DNA of 64,000 nt from Litchfieldia alkalitelluris. GTDB taxonomy: Bacteria; Bacillota; Bacilli; Bacillales; Salisediminibacteriaceae. The position numbers were made by a program, and so were the translations under genes. Below are positions 50,202 to 58,642 of this stretch, one piece after another. Positions within the stretch are counted from its first letter, which is position 1. Each line of letters starts with the position of its first letter. The notes below the pieces were generated by a model. That model saw nothing but the letters and a program-made list of their open reading frames with translations. It was not told the origin of the DNA and searched no databases. The stretch is from the NCBI RefSeq assembly GCF_002153425.1, contig NZ_KZ119600.1:1533103-1597102 (forward strand). Direction: 5' to 3'.

Positions 50202-51110
50202 TTATTGGTGGAACTCTAATTCCTTGATGAAAGTCTCTACTGCGTATGGGAATCTGCCTTCTAGCATCTCAATCGTAAATTCAGCTTCCAAGAAGTACAT
50301 TGTGTCATTCCCTTGAATGAATATTGCGTGTCTAAACTGATCAGTATAGCCATTACTTTCAGCAGTCCATAAAGTATGCTCCTCAACTGGTAAACCTTCT
50401 AATATATCGTTCTCAAGAGAAGCTTTACTAAAGCCTTCACTTTGATAAGTCTCATTAATTTTAGCTTCCCATTCGGTTATAGCATCACTACCAGTGCCGA
50501 TCTCTGTCATACTAAAATGGAACAATTCCGTATGAATATATTTTTCAATCCTTTGGTCCGAAGAGTCTATCTGCACGTCAACACCTTCTAGTAGATAGCT
50601 TGAAATACCAAATTCCTCACTGACGTATAGATCATAAGTTGTTTGTTCTTCCATTCCCTCAAGAGTAATTGTTTTTGTTAACGTTTCAGGGCGATCAACT
50701 ACTAGTGGTTGGTTCGTGTCATTGTCATTACTTTCAGCGTTAGAGTCAGCATCCTCAACGGTAGTAGCGTCTTCATGATCACCAGTAGTTTCACCTTGAT
50801 CATCACCAGTGTCAACACCAGAACCGTCCCCATGTTCATTATCGCTTCCTGTTGTTAGTGGTAGTTCATCAGAGCCTGGGCTCTGTCCCATCTCAGTTCC
50901 ACCACCACTGATGATGGAGCCTAATAGAATACCTCCTATTACAAATATCCCAAGTGTAGCTGCTAGCATAGGCCAATAGCGTTGTATTGAACTGCGCCCC
51001 TTTTGCTGCTGTATTGATTGAAAAATTTCTTTCGAAGATGTTGCTGGCCTTGCACTATTATAGAATTGCTTCAGATCTTCCATTCCGTTGTCAAAGCGCT
51101 CTTGGCTCAT
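50202..51110 (-). CDS. Probable anti-sigma factor (membrane-anchored)
   Basis: A 302-residue protein with a cytoplasmic head (1-44), one membrane helix at about 45-67 (WPMLAATLGIFVIGGILLGS), a low-complexity Asp/Glu/Thr/Gly-rich linker (about 75-135) and an extracellular domain. Its gene overlaps the ECF sigma gene by 20 bases and is transcribed with it, the usual layout for a sigma/anti-sigma pair. The head lacks the His/Cys of a zinc-type anti-sigma. AAGGGGG lies 9 bases ahead of the ATG. The signal it senses is unknown. Confidence 0.78.
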   Translation of the reverse strand: MSQERFDNGMEDLKQFYNSARPATSSKEIFQSIQQQKGRSSIQRYWPMLAATLGIFVIGGILLGSIISGGGTEMGQSPGSDELPLTTGSDNEHGDGSGVDTGDDQGETTGDHEDATTVEDADSNAESNDNDTNQPLVVDRPETLTKTITLEGMEEQTTYDLYVSEEFGISSYLLEGVDVQIDSSDQRIEKYIHTELFHFSMTEIGTGSDAITEWEAKINETYQSEGFSKASLENDILEGLPVEEHTLWTAESNGYTDQFRHAIFIQGNDTMYFLEAEFTIEMLEGRFPYAVETFIKELEFHQ

Positions 51111-51651
51111 AAATGTATCCCCCTTCCTCTAAACTCTTTTTAAGCAAGCTCTTTCCCCTTTTTAAGCGTGTTTTAACAGAGGATTCACGCATGGACATAA
51201 TCGCTGCAATGTCTTTGATTGATGAATCATGAAAGTAAAATAGGACGATTGGGATTCGGTATTTTTCATCCATTTGACTAATTGTTTCATGAAGTATTTT
51301 GGCATCTTCCGTAAGATCTAAATTTTCTTGATAAAACTGTTCTGGATTCTCTTGAATTGTTTTCTCCAATTTCCTTTTTTCCCGCTTCTGTTTTCTAAAG
51401 AAGTCCTTAGCAACATTTAAGGTGACACTGTAGAGCCAGGTCGTAAATTTGCCACGGGAGTACTTATCAAGAAAACGATATACCTTTATAAATACTTCTT
51501 GTGTTACATCTGGTAAATCTTCTTCACGAATACCAATCTGGCGTGCAAATCGTTCCACAGTTAAGTGATATTCATCGATGAGTTCTTGAAAAGCTTCATC
51601 ATTGCCCCTCAGCGTCTCTTGGATCAACACACGGTCATTTAACTCAGGCAT
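51091..51651 (-). CDS. ECF RNA polymerase sigma factor (first pair)
   Basis: A 186-residue extracytoplasmic-function sigma factor. Region 2 contains DLPDVTQEVFIKVYRFLDKY and FTTWLYSVTLNVAKDFFRKQ; region 4 is an HTH, IKDIAAIMSMRESSVKTRLKRG. It is coupled to the anti-sigma gene by a 20-base overlap. GGGGGCAAG precedes the ATG at 51651. A TGAAAC element upstream suggests autoregulation. I do not equate it with a particular B. subtilis sigma. Confidence 0.93.
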   Translation of the reverse strand: MPELNDRVLIQETLRGNDEAFQELIDEYHLTVERFARQIGIREEDLPDVTQEVFIKVYRFLDKYSRGKFTTWLYSVTLNVAKDFFRKQKREKRKLEKTIQENPEQFYQENLDLTEDAKILHETISQMDEKYRIPIVLFYFHDSSIKDIAAIMSMRESSVKTRLKRGKSLLKKSLEEGGYIYEPRAL

Positions 51652-51675
51652 GCTTCTTGCCCCCTTTCACATATG

Positions 51676-51703
51676 GAACACCACTTTATATAAAAAAGTT
51701 TCA
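51676..51703 (-). promoter_or_regulatory. Possible ECF autoregulatory promoter
   Basis: TGAAAC followed by TTTTTT (51703 downward) is a good ECF -35, but the element 16 bases on (GTGTTC, 51681-51676) is a poor -10. Tentative. Confidence 0.35.
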
Positions 51704-51731
51704 TCAAAATGAAAAAAAATTTTAAAAGTCA

Positions 51732-51761
51732 TTGACTATAACTTGGATACAGTGCTAAGAT
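51732..51761 (+). promoter_or_regulatory. Promoter for the 36-residue small gene
   Basis: TTGACT (51732-51737), an 18-base spacer, TAAGAT (51756-51761). The small gene starts 55 bases downstream. Confidence 0.45.
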
Positions 51762-51815
51762 AATTTAGAAATTATAGAAAATTTATTAAATTAAATCTGA
51801 AAGGAGGAGAACAAC

Positions 51816-51926
51816 ATGATTAAGAGAAAACAAAGAATTGTTGCAATTGGATTTGAAAAGGTATCTAAATTTAATAATAATCGTGCTGTGACTCCACCTG
51901 AGGAACTGAGGAAGGCATTTCTTTAA
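51816..51926 (+). CDS. Small basic protein of 36 residues, unknown function
   Basis: The frame reads MIKRKQRIVAIGFEKVSKFN, then NNRAVTPPEELRKAFL. An excellent site AAGGAGGAG ends about 6 bases ahead of the ATG, and a promoter-like TTGACT/TAAGAT pair lies upstream, which support real translation. It is divergent from the first ECF sigma gene. The protein is soluble and basic with a PPEELRKAF end; I do not recognise it. A weak GGCGTACGCC-T5 hairpin near 52010 and a strong terminator at 52099 follow. Confidence 0.55.
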   Translation: MIKRKQRIVAIGFEKVSKFNNNRAVTPPEELRKAFL

Positions 51927-52098
51927 ACTAGGGAACGTTATACTAGTCTCAATGCCTCTTTTTTCAGAATCTATTATCAAAGGGTGTATGTTACGCATGG
52001 TAAGCGTGGCGTACGCCTTTTTATATTGTAATGTTAATTGTCAAGAAAAAACATAGTAAAGTGAGATTATGTTCCTTCTTTGTCGACTTAACTTATAC

Positions 52099-52134
52099 AA
52101 GACACATGGGTAGACGCGCCTGTGTGTCTTTTTT
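52099..52134 (+). terminator. Intrinsic terminator
   Basis: AAGACACATGGG / CCTGTGTGTCTT hairpin followed by five or more T residues. It lies between the 36-residue gene and the ABC exporter leader. Confidence 0.8.
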
Positions 52135-52226
52135 GTATGGAAAAACTTGTTAAGTGATATAAAACCGGTCAGAAGAGAACGGCCGTTAATATAGATAAAT
52201 TATTTACAAACTGGAGGGTGTGTTTT

Positions 52227-52292
52227 ATGATTATTTTATTTTTAATTAGGCAACGTAGGAAAACAGAAAAGGGATCTTCAGGTGGAGGATAG
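52227..52292 (+). CDS. Possible leader peptide (21 codons) ahead of the ABC exporter
   Basis: ATG 52227 follows CTGGAGGGTG with about 7 bases spacing. It encodes 21 residues: hydrophobic MIILFLI, basic RQRRKTEKG, then SSGGG and stop. The 130 bases from its stop to the exporter contain competing pairings: TTCGTC with GACGAA, TTCGGT with ACCGAA, and AATTGTTTT with AAAACAATT. In B. subtilis bmrCD is controlled by translation of the leader BmrB; this ORF is shorter and not obviously homologous, so the parallel is positional. Confidence 0.4.
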   Translation: MIILFLIRQRRKTEKGSSGGG

Positions 52293-52421
52293 CTGATTTA
52301 CACTATTATTTCGTCCGTTCGGTTTTTAGGAGAAGGATAGGGAATTGTTTTGAAATCGGAAATAGACGAAAGTAACTGCAAATACCGAAGGGCGAAAACA
52401 ATTGAATAGGGGATGTTATAG

Positions 52422-54185
52422 ATGTTTTCAGTATTAAAGAAATTAGCATGGTTTTTTAAAGAACATTGGAAGCGATATACGGTAGCGATCGTATTTTTGA
52501 TTATCGTCAGCTTCTTAGAAATATTACCACCAAGACTTTTAGGAATGGTGATAGATGAAATACATCAAGGGTTACTTACATGGGAAAGATTACAGTTTTT
52601 CATTTTGTTTTTCCTTGGCTTAATGGTTGTTGTATATTTAATGACCTTTGTATGGATGCGTCAGCTATTTGGTGGAGCAATCGTGATAGAGCGAACGCTC
52701 CGTTCGAAATATATGCGTCATTTAATGAAAATGACTCCTACTTTTTATGAGGAAAATAAAACAGGAGATCTCATGGCGAGAGCAACAAATGACTTGAAGG
52801 CCATTTCTATTACAACAGGTTTTGGTGTTCTTACCTTGGTCGACTCTACCATATTTCTTGTTGTAATTCTCTTGATGATGTCAATTACAATTAGTTGGAA
52901 GCTCACGTTGGCGGCATTTTTACCACTTCCAATCATGGCTTGGCTCATAAAAAGATATGGCAAGATGATTCATGAGCGTTTTATAAAAGCGCAAGATGCA
53001 TTTGGTGACATGAACGATCAAGTGTTGGAATCTATTGCAGGCGTCAGGGTAATAAGGGCTTTTGTGAAGGAGAAGGACGATCAGGAAAGATTTAATCGGT
53101 TAACAGACGACGTTTTGCAAAAAAATATAGCTGTTGCAAAAATTGATGCTCTGTTTGAACCAACTATTAAAATTCTTGTTGGAATTAGCTATATGATTGG
53201 ACTTGGATACGGGACATTTCTTGTTTTTCAAAATGAATTAACATTAGGTATGCTCGTCTCATTTAATATATATCTCGGAATGCTCATTTGGCCGATGTTC
53301 GCTTTCGGAGAGCTAATGAATGTGATGCAAAGAGGAAATGCATCGATGGATCGCCTCAATCAAACATTATCTTATGATGCAGATGTTATAAATAAAAAGG
53401 GTGCCAAATGGGTCAAATCTCCAGGAGTGATAGAATATAAGGGTCTTGACTTCCAATATCCTAGTTCTTCTACGCCAGTATTAAAGGATATTTCTGTATC
53501 AGTTCCACGAGGGGCGACGGTAGGAGTTGTTGGGAAAACAGGCAGTGGGAAAACGACCTTCTTTAAACAATTAATCAGGGAATATCCTATAAACGAAAAC
53601 AAAGTATTTATTTCTGGTGAACCGATTGAAAATATTCAATTAACCTGTTTAAAAAGCTGGATCGGTTATGTGCCGCAGGATCAATTTTTGTTTTCAAAGA
53701 CTATCAGGGAGAATATTATGTTTGGTAAACCGGACGCGACAGATTACGAGTTTTACCGTGTCATGGACCTAGCATCAATCACTGCAGATATTGATACTTT
53801 CCAAAATGGAATAGAAACGCTTGTAGGAGAAAAAGGTGTATCCCTATCAGGAGGACAAAAGCAACGAATTTCAATAGCCCGTGCATTAATCAAGAATCCA
53901 GAAATCCTTTTACTTGATGATGCATTGTCGGCTGTAGATGCAAAAACAGAATCTAAAATTGTGAAAAATATCCGAAGTGAACGTAAGGGAAAAACTACGT
54001 TTATTACAGCACATCGCATGTCTGCGGTTAGGCATGCGGACATTATTCTCGTACTTGAAAACGGGGAGATCAAAGAGCGGGGGACGCATGAGGAATTGAT
54101 GACGACTCATGGGTGGTACGCTGAGCAATATTTAAAACAACAAATGGAAGAACAGAAGCTTCCAAATACAAAGGCAGGTGTATAG
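52422..54185 (+). CDS. Heterodimeric ABC exporter subunit, BmrC/YheI-like
   Basis: A 587-residue half-transporter: six membrane helices (about 17-290), then a nucleotide-binding domain with Walker A VGKTGSGKTTFFKQ, signature LSGGQKQRISIARAL and Walker B ILLLDDALSAVD. The catalytic Glu after Walker B is Asp, so this subunit forms the degenerate site, as in BmrC (YheI, 585 residues). The partner gene follows after 2 bases. B. subtilis BmrCD exports drugs and is induced by ribosome-targeting antibiotics. A GGGGATG site precedes the ATG. Confidence 0.93.
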   Translation: MFSVLKKLAWFFKEHWKRYTVAIVFLIIVSFLEILPPRLLGMVIDEIHQGLLTWERLQFFILFFLGLMVVVYLMTFVWMRQLFGGAIVIERTLRSKYMRHLMKMTPTFYEENKTGDLMARATNDLKAISITTGFGVLTLVDSTIFLVVILLMMSITISWKLTLAAFLPLPIMAWLIKRYGKMIHERFIKAQDAFGDMNDQVLESIAGVRVIRAFVKEKDDQERFNRLTDDVLQKNIAVAKIDALFEPTIKILVGISYMIGLGYGTFLVFQNELTLGMLVSFNIYLGMLIWPMFAFGELMNVMQRGNASMDRLNQTLSYDADVINKKGAKWVKSPGVIEYKGLDFQYPSSSTPVLKDISVSVPRGATVGVVGKTGSGKTTFFKQLIREYPINENKVFISGEPIENIQLTCLKSWIGYVPQDQFLFSKTIRENIMFGKPDATDYEFYRVMDLASITADIDTFQNGIETLVGEKGVSLSGGQKQRISIARALIKNPEILLLDDALSAVDAKTESKIVKNIRSERKGKTTFITAHRMSAVRHADIILVLENGEIKERGTHEELMTTHGWYAEQYLKQQMEEQKLPNTKAGV

Positions 54186-54187
54186 CC

Positions 54188-56206
54188 ATGAAAGATGTAG
54201 GAAAACGATTGTTTCGCTATGCACTCCAGTTTAAAAGAACGATTATTATCGCCTTGATTTTCTTATCCATCGCAGTTGCAGCTGAGCTAACTGGACCTTT
54301 CATTGCAAAAACGATGATTGACAATCATATTCTTGGAATTGAAAGGGCATGGGTGGAAACGGAAGAGGCGGGAGAAGCGAGCTATCAAGGTAGGGAATTC
54401 ATTAGAAGTGACCGCTTTGAAGGAGATTCTTCTAATCTTAATCAAGTGCAAATCTTTCAAGTAGGATTAATGTATTATTTAATGGAGGACACGGTTAGCT
54501 TCGATGGACAGCGTGTAGTTGAAAATGGTGTCCTAACGATTCGACAAGGGGATGATATTGCAACATATCCAGTTGCAGCCCTCTCGCCTGGAGAAGTATA
54601 TCAATTTTTTCAACCAGAAGTTCGTTACTTGATTCTATTAATGGGGGGTTACTTTTTACTAGTATTAATTTCAGCCTTATTCCATTATTACCAAACGTAT
54701 ATGCTACAAACTTCAGCAAACAAGATTATTAAGCAAATGCGTGAGGATGTTTTCTCCAAGGTTCATCATTTGCCAATTAATTATTTTGACCATTTACCTG
54801 CGGGGAAAATAGTTTCAAGGATTACGAATGACACGGAGGCAATCCGTGAGTTATATGTAAGGGTATTAGCTACATTTTTTACAAGTGTTATCTATATGAC
54901 TGGGATATTTATTGCACTATTTTTACTAGATGCCACTTTAGCAGCATACACGTTACTACTAATCCCAATTTTAATTGTATGGATGATTTTTTATCGTAAA
55001 TATGCAGGGAAATTTAATCGGGTGATTCGGGAACGTTTAAGTGACATTAACGGAAAAATCAATGAAAATATTCAAGGGATGTCTTTAGTGAAGGCATTCG
55101 GCCGTGAAAAAGAGGTAGAAGGTGAGTTTGAGAAACTAAACAAAGAACATTACAAATATAACAATAAACTGTTAACTCTCAATGCCTCTACATCATTTAA
55201 TTTAGTAAACTTACTTCGAAATATTACTTTCGTAGGGATGATTTGGTACTTTGGTGGGGGCGCACTAGGTGTTGGATCTATTGTCTCCATGGGTGTTCTG
55301 TATGCTTTTGTGGATTATATTAACCGTCTCTTTGAACCAGTTCAAGGTATCGTGAATCAACTAGCTCAGTTAGAGGAAGCTCGAATTGCTGGTGAAAGAG
55401 TATTCAAATTGATGGTTGAGCCTGGTATTGCCTTATCTGATGAAAAAGTGGATAGATTCCGTGGCGATGTAACTTTTGAAAATGTATCCTTTGCCTATGA
55501 AAAGGAAGATTATGTTTTAAAGGACATTTCCTTTTCAGCTAAGCAAGGGGAAACGGTGGCGTTTGTAGGTCATACAGGTTCTGGAAAAAGTTCGATGATG
55601 AATATATTATTCCGGTTTTATGACCATCAAAAAGGGAAAATCACAATAGATGGAGTTGATATCCATTCCATGTCAAAACAAGCTTTACGTGAACACATGG
55701 CCATTGTTTTACAGGATCCGTTTTTATTTACAGGGACGATTGCTTCTAATGTAAGTATGGAGGATCCAACGATTTCCCGGGAAGAGATTATGGACGCTCT
55801 AGAAAAAGTAGGAGCAAGTGATATGATCAAGTCATTACCTAAAGGAATAGATGAAGAAGTAAAGGAAAAGGGAAGCACGTTGTCAGCGGGGCAGCGTCAA
55901 CTCATATCCTTTGCAAGAGCCTTGGTATTCAATCCACCTATATTAATTTTGGATGAAGCTACAGCTAATATAGATACGGAAACAGAAGAGGTTATTCAAA
56001 AAGCACTGGATGTTGTGAAGGAAGGCCGAACAACCTTTGTCATTGCACACCGTTTATCTACGATTCGTCAAGCGGATCAAATATTAGTATTGGATCATGG
56101 AGAAATTGTAGAGCGGGGGAATCATGGGGAGTTAATGGTTGAAAAAGGTAGGTATTATCACATGTACCAACTTCAAGCTGGAGCAAGTCAGCAGTCTGCA
56201 AGTTAA
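54188..56206 (+). CDS. Heterodimeric ABC exporter subunit, BmrD/YheH-like
   Basis: A 672-residue half-transporter (BmrD is 673). There is an insertion of about 90 residues between helices 1 and 2 (residues 50-145), typical of this subunit. Walker A is GHTGSGKSSMMN, signature LSAGQRQLISFARAL, Walker B ILILDEATANIDTETE with the catalytic Glu present, and the H-loop FVIAHRLSTI. Together with the upstream subunit it makes one competent and one degenerate ATP site. It ends at a symmetrical terminator. Confidence 0.93.
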   Translation: MKDVGKRLFRYALQFKRTIIIALIFLSIAVAAELTGPFIAKTMIDNHILGIERAWVETEEAGEASYQGREFIRSDRFEGDSSNLNQVQIFQVGLMYYLMEDTVSFDGQRVVENGVLTIRQGDDIATYPVAALSPGEVYQFFQPEVRYLILLMGGYFLLVLISALFHYYQTYMLQTSANKIIKQMREDVFSKVHHLPINYFDHLPAGKIVSRITNDTEAIRELYVRVLATFFTSVIYMTGIFIALFLLDATLAAYTLLLIPILIVWMIFYRKYAGKFNRVIRERLSDINGKINENIQGMSLVKAFGREKEVEGEFEKLNKEHYKYNNKLLTLNASTSFNLVNLLRNITFVGMIWYFGGGALGVGSIVSMGVLYAFVDYINRLFEPVQGIVNQLAQLEEARIAGERVFKLMVEPGIALSDEKVDRFRGDVTFENVSFAYEKEDYVLKDISFSAKQGETVAFVGHTGSGKSSMMNILFRFYDHQKGKITIDGVDIHSMSKQALREHMAIVLQDPFLFTGTIASNVSMEDPTISREEIMDALEKVGASDMIKSLPKGIDEEVKEKGSTLSAGQRQLISFARALVFNPPILILDEATANIDTETEEVIQKALDVVKEGRTTFVIAHRLSTIRQADQILVLDHGEIVERGNHGELMVEKGRYYHMYQLQAGASQQSAS

Positions 56207-56212
56207 ATTATC

Positions 56213-56246
56213 AATAAACCTAGTGGTATTAGCCACTAGGTTTATT
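56213..56246. terminator. Bidirectional terminator
   Basis: A perfect 14-bp stem AATAAACCTAGTGG / CCACTAGGTTTATT with a 6-base loop, between the convergent exporter and anti-sigma genes. Confidence 0.75.
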
Positions 56247-56268
56247 TACTTCAAAAAAATCATTCCCT

Positions 56269-57228
56269 TTAATCTAGTGAATAGCTTCGTTCAGATACTT
56301 TGAAGCTCGTTGTTTCTCCAAGTAGGTGAATTTTCCATTCTCCTTCTTTTTCAAAATGAACATCTGCTTCATACATTGATTCACCAACAAAATCTACGTT
56401 ATGTTCGAAGGTAATGTGTTTTTCTTCCCTTGTATTATTCTCTATCAAGACTGCTTCAAGGGAGGGTTCTCCTATTACTTTATTAATATTGGCTTTAAAT
56501 GATAAAGTTTCTCCCACTATTATATCTTCTTCTGAAATTAAGTAGGTAATGCTTTCAGATTGAGGATAAGGTGACTTAACATATATAGTAATTTGTCCGT
56601 ATTCTAAGGTGCCGATTTCTATATCGATCTTCCATATCCCTTCGTAAGGGAATGGGGCAAAGCTGGTTAATGCATGTGCATCTGCTTCATAAATACCTAA
56701 ACTAAGTTCAACTTCATTTAAGAGGAAGGATTCTTCTGTTCCCACATGTGTAGCAGTAGCAACTAATTTTTCTCCCCTTAATTCATTTGGGTCTCCCCAA
56801 ACATACCAAAACATTTTCCCTCCAGTACGCTCATCTTCTGCCACAAAGTTATCTCCAATATCCCTGTAGCCGATCTTTCCTTCAATTCCCCTAACACCAT
56901 CTTCAAAGAGGAGGCTTCCATCTTCATCGTATAAATGGAAAGTTGGTGTTAATTTGCCGTCAAAGTGTTCTAATGGGTGGAGTTCACTTAAACTAGAGTC
57001 AAACGACGGTTCAGTTAAGATGGGGTAGATAAAGAAAAATAGTATTGCTGCAGCACCAACTATTGTGGTGATATGAAGGGTTGTGTTTTTCCATCTTTTC
57101 CATCGTTCAACTTTCATCATCTTAGTATTCAATTGTTTTAACACATCCCTTTCTCTATGTTGGTTTAACTTATGTTTTGGCATCTTTTCTAAAGTCTTTA
57201 AAACATCAAAATCATTTTTGTTGGACAT
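56269..57228 (-). CDS. Probable anti-sigma factor (second pair)
   Basis: A 319-residue protein: cytoplasmic head of about 50 residues (HKLNQHRERDVLKQLNTKMM), one membrane helix at about 52-70 (LHITTIVGAAAILFFFIYPI) and a large beta-rich extracellular domain. The gene overlaps the end of the second ECF sigma gene by 17 bases. ATG 57228 (MSNKNDFDVLK) has GGAG 6 bases upstream and is preferred over ATG 57234. It is not obviously homologous to the first anti-sigma beyond layout. The ligand or stress is unknown. Confidence 0.78.
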   Translation of the reverse strand: MSNKNDFDVLKTLEKMPKHKLNQHRERDVLKQLNTKMMKVERWKRWKNTTLHITTIVGAAAILFFFIYPILTEPSFDSSLSELHPLEHFDGKLTPTFHLYDEDGSLLFEDGVRGIEGKIGYRDIGDNFVAEDERTGGKMFWYVWGDPNELRGEKLVATATHVGTEESFLLNEVELSLGIYEADAHALTSFAPFPYEGIWKIDIEIGTLEYGQITIYVKSPYPQSESITYLISEEDIIVGETLSFKANINKVIGEPSLEAVLIENNTREEKHITFEHNVDFVGESMYEADVHFEKEGEWKIHLLGETTSFKVSERSYSLD

Positions 57229-57727
57229 AACCATCTCCGTCCTTTCTTAATTGCCGTTTTAATTTTTCAATACCACGGTGAAAAGTGACGTTGACTCTAT
57301 TCTCACTACAATTTAATATGGTTGCAGTCTCTTTTGAAGAAAAGTCCATAATCCCCTTAAGAATAAGTACATCTCGATATGTTCGACTTAACGATTTAAT
57401 AGCCTTTTCAACGATTAATATTTCATCCTTATGTATAACAGTTTCCTCCGTATTAGGCAGTGGAGATGGATGATCTGTCATTATAGGCAAAAAGGATATT
57501 ATTTTTCTCTTTCTGGACAGATCGATTGCTAAATTCCTTGCAATGGATATAAGCCATGTTTTTGGATCTGAATCCCAATGAAATAAATGAAGTTTTTGAT
57601 AAGCTTTTAAAAAACATTCTTGAACTAAATCTTCCACATCTTTTTTTCCTGTGTAGTAGACTAAATATGTTGTGATGTACTTTTGGTATTTTAAGAACCA
57701 ATCTTCAATTAATTGTTTATCATCCAT
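57212..57727 (-). CDS. ECF RNA polymerase sigma factor, SigX-like (second pair)
   Basis: A 171-residue ECF sigma: region 2 KDVEDLVQECFLKAYQKLHL and DPKTWLISIARNLAIDLSRK, which resembles B. subtilis SigX; region 4 MDFSSKETATILNCSENRVN. AGGAGG lies 7 bases ahead of the ATG. A good ECF promoter is directly upstream, so it probably activates itself. Coupled to an anti-sigma gene. Confidence 0.92.
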   Translation of the reverse strand: MDDKQLIEDWFLKYQKYITTYLVYYTGKKDVEDLVQECFLKAYQKLHLFHWDSDPKTWLISIARNLAIDLSRKRKIISFLPIMTDHPSPLPNTEETVIHKDEILIVEKAIKSLSRTYRDVLILKGIMDFSSKETATILNCSENRVNVTFHRGIEKLKRQLRKDGDGYVQQK

Positions 57728-57747
57728 CTTCTTCCCTCCTATTTCAT

Positions 57748-57775
57748 TAGACGTATAAATTCAAAAAATCTTACA
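57748..57775 (-). promoter_or_regulatory. ECF autoregulatory promoter of the second sigma gene
   Basis: On the minus strand: TGTAAG (57775-57770), a 16-base spacer, CGTCTA (57753-57748). Close to SigX/SigW-type promoters (TGAAAC/TGTAAC-N16-CGTC). It begins about 20 bases upstream of the sigma start. Confidence 0.6.
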
Positions 57776-57895
57776 AATGTTTGAAAAAATTTTTACAAAG
57801 GCTACCGTGAAATTCAATCAACCTTTTCGTCGATAATTTGAGTTTAAGGTTTCTTATCTATTATAATAAAAGCATCACGAATACGGAGGTAAATC

Positions 57896-58387
57896 ATGGC
57901 AAAAGATAATTCATTTGATATTGTATCAGAGGTTAATATGGAAGAAGTAAAGAACGCTGTGACCCAGGCGACGAAGGAAATAACGACGCGTTATGATTTT
58001 AAAGGAAGTAAGAGTGCGATTTCATTGGATAATGAAGAACTCGTTCTTGTATCAGACGATGAATACAAGATGGACCAACTAAAAGACGTACTACTAAGTA
58101 AGTTGATCAAACGTGGGGTCTCAGTGAAAAGTTTAGATTATGGGAAACTAGAGCCAGCATCTGGTGGTACTGTTCGTCAGCGTGCGAAGCTGATTCAAGG
58201 TATTGATAAGGAGCAGGCGAAAAAAATCAATACGGTCATCAAAAATTCTGGTCTTAAAGTGAAGAGTCAAATTCAAGATGATCAAATCCGTGTTACAGGA
58301 AAAAATCGCGATGATTTACAGGCAATCATTGCAGCAGTAAAGGAAGCAGATTTATCTATTGATGTTCAGTTCATTAATTTCCGTTAA
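57896..58387 (+). CDS. yajQ: YajQ family nucleotide-binding protein
   Basis: UPF0234/YajQ protein of 163 residues with two ferredoxin-like halves. The characteristic opening is [20 protein letters not shown] (6-25), then [13 protein letters not shown] and [18 protein letters not shown]. Family members bind nucleotides; a Xanthomonas homologue binds c-di-GMP. It stands alone with a terminator. The ATG is preceded by CGGAGG. Confidence 0.95.
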   Translation: MAKDNSFDIVSEVNMEEVKNAVTQATKEITTRYDFKGSKSAISLDNEELVLVSDDEYKMDQLKDVLLSKLIKRGVSVKSLDYGKLEPASGGTVRQRAKLIQGIDKEQAKKINTVIKNSGLKVKSQIQDDQIRVTGKNRDDLQAIIAAVKEADLSIDVQFINFR

Positions 58388-58404
58388 TATATGTACCTGA
58401 GTAT

Positions 58405-58442
58405 AGAGTCTTGGAAGTTTTTCAACTTTCAGGCTCTTTTTT
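58405..58442 (+). terminator. Terminator after yajQ
   Basis: AGAGTCTTGGAAGTT / AACTTTCAGGCTCT with a TTTC loop, followed by six T residues. Confidence 0.8.
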
Positions 58443-58642
58443 AATATACTTTTCCCATTTGTGTCTCCACCTTTTTACTACTCCTCGTAAACTTATTTAT
58501 GGTAGCCGTAGTTTATAAATTTTCATCTTAAACTATAAATTCCTGCAATATATATGTCAGAAAATATGACAAATTTACTCTTATTTCTGTTCACTGTGAT
58601 AATGTTTGAAAATATAACACGACTCATGGGAGGAATTTTACA

